The notes under the pieces were generated by a model, which was not told where the DNA came from, made no database searches, and worked only from the letters and a program-made list of their open reading frames with translations. Both the position numbers and the translations under genes were made by a program. A stretch of DNA of 64,000 nt from Lachnospiraceae bacterium (lineage in GTDB: Bacteria; Bacillota; Clostridia; Lachnospirales; Lachnospiraceae), in NCBI GenBank assembly GCA_022845955.1, contig AP025576.1, forward strand, positions 2,666,001-2,730,000, in the 5' to 3' direction. Below, piece by piece: positions 59,385-64,000 of this stretch (position 1 is the first letter of the stretch; each line of letters starts with the position of its first letter).

Positions 59385-59669
59385 GATTATAATACAGGAA
59401 AAATGTGACGGGAATGTGTACGTTTTAGAAAAAGAAAATAAAAAGTCTTAAGGTTTTCTTTAGAAAAAGAGAAGAAGATCTTGCGGTGAGGCGGCATGGA
59501 TAAGCTTTTTTGTCTGATGTGGTAACATTCTTAGGTATGTGGTAAAATAGAGGAGATTTCGGGAGGGTTATAAAAACAATAATTTACGTATTGCAATTGA
59601 ATGTGGGTGCGCGGCTTTTTTTATACGTAATAATTAACGGGTAACAGTAATTAGGAAAGGACAGAGAAG

Positions 59670-60212
59670 ATGAAACGGGAAAACACAATAGTACTGATTG
59701 TAGATATGCAGAATGCGCTCATGGAAGCACATCCCTTTCGTGAGGAGGAGTTAAAGGAGAATCTGAAGGCGGTTATCGGCACGGCCAGGCAAAGGGGTAT
59801 CGAAGTAATATATGTTCGTCATGACGGCGGGGAAGGGGATGAACTCGCTTACGCAACCCAAGGCTGGCAGATATATGACGGGGTGTCGCCGCAGGAGGGG
59901 GAGCGGATATTTGATAAAACCTATAACAGTGCTTTTAAGGAAACCGGGCTGGATGCATATCTCAGAGAAAAGAAGATAACCGATATTATCCTTGGAGGGC
60001 TGCAAACAGAATATTGTATTGATGCCACCTGCAAGTCTGCATTTGAGAAGGGGTATCACGTATGCATTCCCGTTCACACAACATCAACCTTTGACAATGA
60101 TTATTTTAGTGCGGAACAATTGACGGCGTATTTTGAGAGGAAAATGTGGAATGGAAGATATGCTTCGGTAAGGCTGCCGGAGGATGTAATCCGAAAAATG
60201 GAAAACCTGTAA
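59670..60212 (+). CDS. Isochorismatase-like cysteine hydrolase
   Basis: A 180-residue protein of the isochorismatase superfamily. The catalytic Asp is in VLIVDMQNAL (about 12), Lys in FDKTYNSAF (about 88), and the nucleophile Cys in GGLQTEYCIDATC (about 118). Substrates in this family include nicotinamide, isochorismate and ureidoacrylate, and are not decided here. ATG with AGGAAAGGA. A monocistronic gene with a 440-bp upstream gap containing repeat copy B. Confidence 0.9.
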   Translation: MKRENTIVLIVDMQNALMEAHPFREEELKENLKAVIGTARQRGIEVIYVRHDGGEGDELAYATQGWQIYDGVSPQEGERIFDKTYNSAFKETGLDAYLREKKITDIILGGLQTEYCIDATCKSAFEKGYHVCIPVHTTSTFDNDYFSAEQLTAYFERKMWNGRYASVRLPEDVIRKMENL

Positions 60213-60357
60213 CTGTTTAGCCGGACTGTGCATTTACTGCACGGAGCCGCTGAATAATACAAAACTCTTCCCTATTTCTTAATAATTCCTTCAGGGAATT
60301 AAGAACTTTTTTAAACTTTAATCACAGAATGAACACAATTTAAAGGTATCATTAGTG

Positions 60358-60402
60358 TCAGATAGTTGATTAACAACTCACTTAACTATCTCCCCCCTCA
60401 TA
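60358..60402 (-). repeat. GAGGGGGGAGATAG intergenic repeat, copy C (inverted)
   Basis: On the minus strand: TATGAGGGGGGAGATAG, loop with GAGTTGTTAA, CTATCTGA. Same motif as copies A and B but in opposite orientation; again it directly follows a hairpin on its own strand (60,404-60,437). Confidence 0.75.
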
Positions 60403-60403
60403 A

Positions 60404-60437
60404 GCGATAAGCTCTCACGAAAGTGAGGGCTTATTGC
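60404..60437. terminator. Hairpin next to repeat copy C
   Basis: ATAAGCTCTCAC pairs with GTGAGGGCTTAT around GAAA. It lies between the isochorismatase-like gene and murE. The rest of this 382-bp gap shows no ORF; murE promoter elements were not identified with confidence. Confidence 0.6.
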
Positions 60438-60594
60438 ATTTTGTGATGGATTTTTTCACCCCGGCCGCAGTGCCCGGAAGACGGCAGGGAACGGGCAGCT
60501 GGGACATATTGGTTGAAAAAACCGTCCCCCTGTGCTATTCTTATGGAAGTATTACGCTTAAATATCCATTTTTCAAAAAGAAAAGAGGAAAGAT

Positions 60595-62070
60595 ATGGCA
60601 GCATTAAAGACATTACTTGAGAATCTGGATGTTACGGTAGTGCGGGGGACAACGCAGCTTGATGTACCCGACGTTGTATACGATTCCAGAAAAATTACAA
60701 AAGGATGTTTATTCATTTGTATAGAAGGCGCTAATTTTGACGGGCACAGCGCTGCGGCACAGGCCGTGGAAAAAGGGGCTGCGGTCCTGGTGACACAAAA
60801 GGAAGTGGACGTACCCGGGGATGCCGTAGTGACGATCCTTCGGGTGGAGGATACCCGTTACGCCATGGCTTTTATTTCCGCTGCCTGGTTCGGACATCCG
60901 GCACGGCGGCTTAAGACCATAGGGATCACGGGAACCAAGGGAAAGACCACTTCCGCCTATCTTGTTAAATCCATTCTGGAAAAGACCGGATGTAAGGTAG
61001 GGCTGGTGGGCACCATAGAGGTTATCATCTCTGATACCCATATCCCTTCGGATAACACCACGCCGGAATCCTATATTCTGCAGTCCTATATGGCCAGGAT
61101 GGTTGAGGCGGGTTGTGATACGGTGGTCATGGAAGTTTCCTCCCAGGCGCTCATGATGCACAGGAGCCAGGGCTTCGTGTTTGATTTTGGGATTTTTACG
61201 AATATTGAGCCGGACCATATCGGGCCGAATGAACACAAAAGCTTTGAAGAATACATGCACTGCAAGGGGCTGCTGTTCAGGCAGTGCCGTGTCGGGATAG
61301 CCAACCGGGATGATGGTCACTGGGAAAAAGTGATGGAAGGCCATACCTGTGAGCTGGAGACCTACGGTTTATCTCCTGATGCGGATTTGCGTGCGGAAAA
61401 TCTGCGGCTGACCAATCATAACGGCCATCTGGGAGTGGCCTTCCAGGTGAGCGGGCTTATGGATTTCGAAGGGGAAATCGCCATGCCCGGCCGGTTCAGC
61501 GTATACAACGCTCTGACGGCGATTGCAATCTGCCGTCATTTCGGAGTGTCGGAGGAAGCGATAAAAAAAGCGCTCCGGGAAGCCAAGGTAAAGGGACGGA
61601 TAGAAATGGTGAAGGTGTCGGACGCATTCACTCTTCTTATCGATTATGCGCATAATGCCATGGCGCTGGAAAGCCTTCTGACCACGCTGAAGGAATATGA
61701 TCACGGCAGGCTGGTATGCGTGTTCGGCTGCGGAGGCAACCGTTCCCGTCTGCGCCGTTACGAAATGGGTGAGGTGAGCGGCAGGCTTGCGGATTTAACT
61801 ATTATCACATCCGATAACCCGCGGTTTGAAGAGCCTCAGGCAATTATCGAAGATATCAAAACCGGAATCGGGAAAACGGACGGAGAATATATAGAGATCT
61901 GTGACAGAAAAGAAGCCATTGCCTATGCGATTAATAACGGCCGTCCGGGAGACATTATCGTACTTGCCGGCAAAGGACATGAGGATTATCAGGAGATCAG
62001 AGGCGAAAAGCACCATATGGACGAAAGGGAGCTTATCGCGGAGATTTTGAAGGAACGCAAAGATAATTAA
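60595..62070 (+). CDS. murE: UDP-MurNAc-tripeptide synthetase MurE
   Basis: A 491-residue Mur ligase. The P-loop is GITGTKGKTTSAYL (about 110), followed by TNIEPDHIGPNEHKSFEEYM and the substrate loop SDNPRFEEP. The DNPR motif indicates the meso-diaminopimelate-adding enzyme. It adds the third residue to UDP-MurNAc-L-Ala-D-Glu in the cytosol. ATG with AAGAGGAAAG. It is followed 19 bp later by priA. Confidence 0.95.
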   Translation: MAALKTLLENLDVTVVRGTTQLDVPDVVYDSRKITKGCLFICIEGANFDGHSAAAQAVEKGAAVLVTQKEVDVPGDAVVTILRVEDTRYAMAFISAAWFGHPARRLKTIGITGTKGKTTSAYLVKSILEKTGCKVGLVGTIEVIISDTHIPSDNTTPESYILQSYMARMVEAGCDTVVMEVSSQALMMHRSQGFVFDFGIFTNIEPDHIGPNEHKSFEEYMHCKGLLFRQCRVGIANRDDGHWEKVMEGHTCELETYGLSPDADLRAENLRLTNHNGHLGVAFQVSGLMDFEGEIAMPGRFSVYNALTAIAICRHFGVSEEAIKKALREAKVKGRIEMVKVSDAFTLLIDYAHNAMALESLLTTLKEYDHGRLVCVFGCGGNRSRLRRYEMGEVSGRLADLTIITSDNPRFEEPQAIIEDIKTGIGKTDGEYIEICDRKEAIAYAINNGRPGDIIVLAGKGHEDYQEIRGEKHHMDERELIAEILKERKDN

Positions 62071-62089
62071 AAAAGAAGATGAGGTATAC

Positions 62090-64000
62090 ATGCAGGGCAG
62101 ATTTGCGAATATTATAGTGGATATATCCCACGAAAAGGTGGACCGCCCGTTTCAGTACCGTGTTCCGGATGCCCTTTTGGGCGTGCCGGAGCCGGGGATG
62201 CGGGTGAGGATTCCTTTTGGCAGCGGCAACAATCTGCGCACAGGCTATATTATAGAAATGACGGATGAACCGGAATTTGATATAACCCGTCTGAAGGAAA
62301 TCCATTCCATTATGGAAGAAGGCATACAGGTGGAAAGCCGTCTTATCCGGCTGGCCTTCTGGATGAAAGAGCACTATGGCTCCACTATGATTAATGCGCT
62401 GAAAACAGTCCTGCCGGTCAGGCAGAAGCTGAAACAGCAGGAAAAGAAAGAAATATGCCTCCGGGTGAGCATAGAAGAGGCCCGGGCCGAAATGCGGGAA
62501 TGCGAACGTAAAGCGCAGAGAGCCAAGGCCAGGGTCCTGCAGGAGCTGATTGCCGAAGAACGGCTTCCCCAGGCGCTGGTGGCAAGGAAACTGAATATTT
62601 CCCCGGCCACATTTAAAAGCCTCCGGGATGCGGGTCTGATTGCGGTCAACAGCGTCCCCTATTACAGAAATCCTGTAAAACTGGATGCCAGGAGAGAAGC
62701 GGGGCGTATGCTCAGCAGGAACCAGCAGGCGATTGTGGATGCCGTAACCGCCGATTATGATCAGGGAATCCGGCAGACCTATCTGCTGCGGGGAATTACC
62801 GGCAGCGGTAAAACGGAAGTTTATATGGAGCTGATAGCCAGGGTTATCGCCAGGGGACGTCAGGCCGTTATGCTGATTCCGGAAATTGCACTTACCTATC
62901 AGACGGTGCTCCGGTTTTATAAAAGATTCGGGGATCGGGTGTCTGTTTTGAATTCCACCCTTTCTCCCGGGGAAAAATATGATCAGTGTGAAAGAGCCAG
63001 AAAAAGGGAAATTGATGTGATCATCGGCCCCCGGTCGGCTTTGTTCACGCCGTTCCCGGATATCGGAATCATCATCATAGATGAAGAACATGAAAACAGT
63101 TATAAAAGCGAAACGATGCCCAAATACCATGCCAGGGAAACGGCGGAGGAACTTGCCAGGCTTCATGGGGCAAGCGTCTTTTTAGGTTCGGCAACTCCTT
63201 CCCTGGACAGCTATTACCGGGCGAAACAAGGCCGATACCGGCTGTTCACGCTGGATGAACGTCTTACCGGAGGCGAACTTCCCCGCGTCTATGTGGAGGA
63301 TCTTCGCAAAGAGCTGAAGGAAGGAAACCGTTCCATTTTTTCCGCCAGGCTTCAGAACCTTCTGCAGGATCGGCTGGAACGGGGGGAGCAGAGCATGCTC
63401 TTCCTTAACCGGCGGGGGTATGCGGGATTTGTTTCCTGCCGGATGTGCGGGCATGTTATGAAATGCCCGCATTGTGACGTGTCTTTATCCGAGCACAAAA
63501 ACGGTACGCTGGTCTGCCATTACTGCGGCTTTACCCAGCCTGCCGTAAAACTCTGTCCGGAATGCGGTTCCAAATATATTCTGGGTTTCCGGGCCGGGAC
63601 GGAACAGATAGAGGAGCAGCTGCATAAGCTGTATCCTGATAAAAAGGTGCTTCGTATGGATGCGGATACTACGAAAACGAAGGACAGCTATGAAAAGATC
63701 CTGTCCTCTTTTTCCGCAGGGGAAGCGGATATTCTGGTGGGGACACAGATGATAGTCAAAGGACACGATTTCCCCAATGTAACGCTGATGGGTATTATGG
63801 CCGCGGATATGTCCCTCTCGGTTAACGACTACCGGGCGGGGGAACGTACCTTCCAGCTGCTTACCCAGGCGGCGGGAAGGGCCGGAAGAGGAACCAGGCC
63901 CGGAGAAGTGGTGATCCAGACCTATCAGCCCGAACATTACAGTATTTTGCATGCGGCAGCCCAGGACTATGAAGGGTTTTATGAAGAAGAAATCCTTTAC
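62090..64000 (+). CDS. priA: Primosomal protein N' (PriA helicase), partial
   Basis: 637 residues, open to the window's end; PriA is usually about 730-750 residues. The N-terminal 3'-DNA-binding domain starts FANIIVDISHEKVDRPFQYR. The helicase core has Walker A GITGSGKTEVY (about 239), DEEH (about 325: IIIIDEEHENSYKSE), GSATPS, and a zinc region with CRMCG, CPHCD, CHYCG and CPECG, then QAAGRAGRG. It restarts stalled replication forks. ATG has GATGAGG upstream. Confidence 0.95.
   Translation, partial: MQGRFANIIVDISHEKVDRPFQYRVPDALLGVPEPGMRVRIPFGSGNNLRTGYIIEMTDEPEFDITRLKEIHSIMEEGIQVESRLIRLAFWMKEHYGSTMINALKTVLPVRQKLKQQEKKEICLRVSIEEARAEMRECERKAQRAKARVLQELIAEERLPQALVARKLNISPATFKSLRDAGLIAVNSVPYYRNPVKLDARREAGRMLSRNQQAIVDAVTADYDQGIRQTYLLRGITGSGKTEVYMELIARVIARGRQAVMLIPEIALTYQTVLRFYKRFGDRVSVLNSTLSPGEKYDQCERARKREIDVIIGPRSALFTPFPDIGIIIIDEEHENSYKSETMPKYHARETAEELARLHGASVFLGSATPSLDSYYRAKQGRYRLFTLDERLTGGELPRVYVEDLRKELKEGNRSIFSARLQNLLQDRLERGEQSMLFLNRRGYAGFVSCRMCGHVMKCPHCDVSLSEHKNGTLVCHYCGFTQPAVKLCPECGSKYILGFRAGTEQIEEQLHKLYPDKKVLRMDADTTKTKDSYEKILSSFSAGEADILVGTQMIVKGHDFPNVTLMGIMAADMSLSVNDYRAGERTFQLLTQAAGRAGRGTRPGEVVIQTYQPEHYSILHAAAQDYEGFYEEEILY

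Overview
The window looks like a low-to-mid-GC Lachnospiraceae-type member of the Clostridia. The evidence is the gene order hemZ-hisS-aspS, the TIGR04086/SCIFF/SCIFF-maturase/secDF neighbourhood, a meso-diaminopimelate type MurE, strong AGGAGG ribosome binding sites, and a class of integrative conjugative element (ICE) common in gut Firmicutes. No rRNA, tRNA or CRISPR array was seen.

Layout. 1-10.4 kb is chromosome: the hemZ end, hisS, aspS, a GGDEF/HD-GYP signalling protein, a DUF4190-like membrane protein, two cell-wall hydrolases and an AEC transporter. From 10,687 to 47,117 lies an AT-rich, about 36.4 kb ICE. It has cut a small N-acetylmuramoyl-L-alanine amidase gene in two: the C-terminal part is at 10,435-10,700 and the N-terminal part at 47,074-47,397. 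A 14-bp direct repeat marks the junctions. Joining the ICE ends in silico rebuilds an attP with a 13-bp dyad, and joining the chromosomal ends restores an open amidase frame. 47.4-64 kb is chromosome again: a frameshifted secreted-protein gene, a CorC/HlyC-type protein, the ranthipeptide locus scfA-scfB, secDF, recJ, a PfkB kinase, an SDR protein, a flavodoxin-like protein, an isochorismatase-like protein, murE and the start of priA.

The ICE has a left replication-like module (winged-helix Rep-like protein, DnaA boxes, three 33-bp iteron-like repeats), an acetyltransferase cargo gene, a cluster of very small genes, and a serine resolvase. A central block lies mostly on the minus strand: lipoprotein, Xre regulator, ParB-like and ParA proteins, Sel1-repeat relaxase, RHH accessory protein, ArdC-like protein and a FimB-sized tyrosine recombinase; a HigB/HigA-type pair also lies there on plus. 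Next is a plus-strand conjugation operon: VirD4, pilin-like proteins, a VirB6-like protein, PrgI, a split VirB4, a C39-type peptidase, a TadZ-like ATPase, a large coiled-coil surface protein and topoisomerase III. A large serine integrase lies at the right end.

The most unusual signals are not protein genes. (1) Two near-perfect hairpins with arms of about 131 bp are homologous to each other but have diverged with the arms changing together. (2) A 20-bp recombinase-core-like site occurs twice in inverted orientation, bracketing exactly the mostly minus-strand block, with one copy beside the tyrosine recombinase gene; this suggests a 13.9-kb invertible segment. (3) Ten copies of a 19-bp palindrome spread over the ICE are parS or operator candidates. 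(4) Five 71-bp GC-rich structured repeats, four of them coupled to that palindrome, lie in leaders. (5) One promoter/operator is duplicated in front of two ICE operons.
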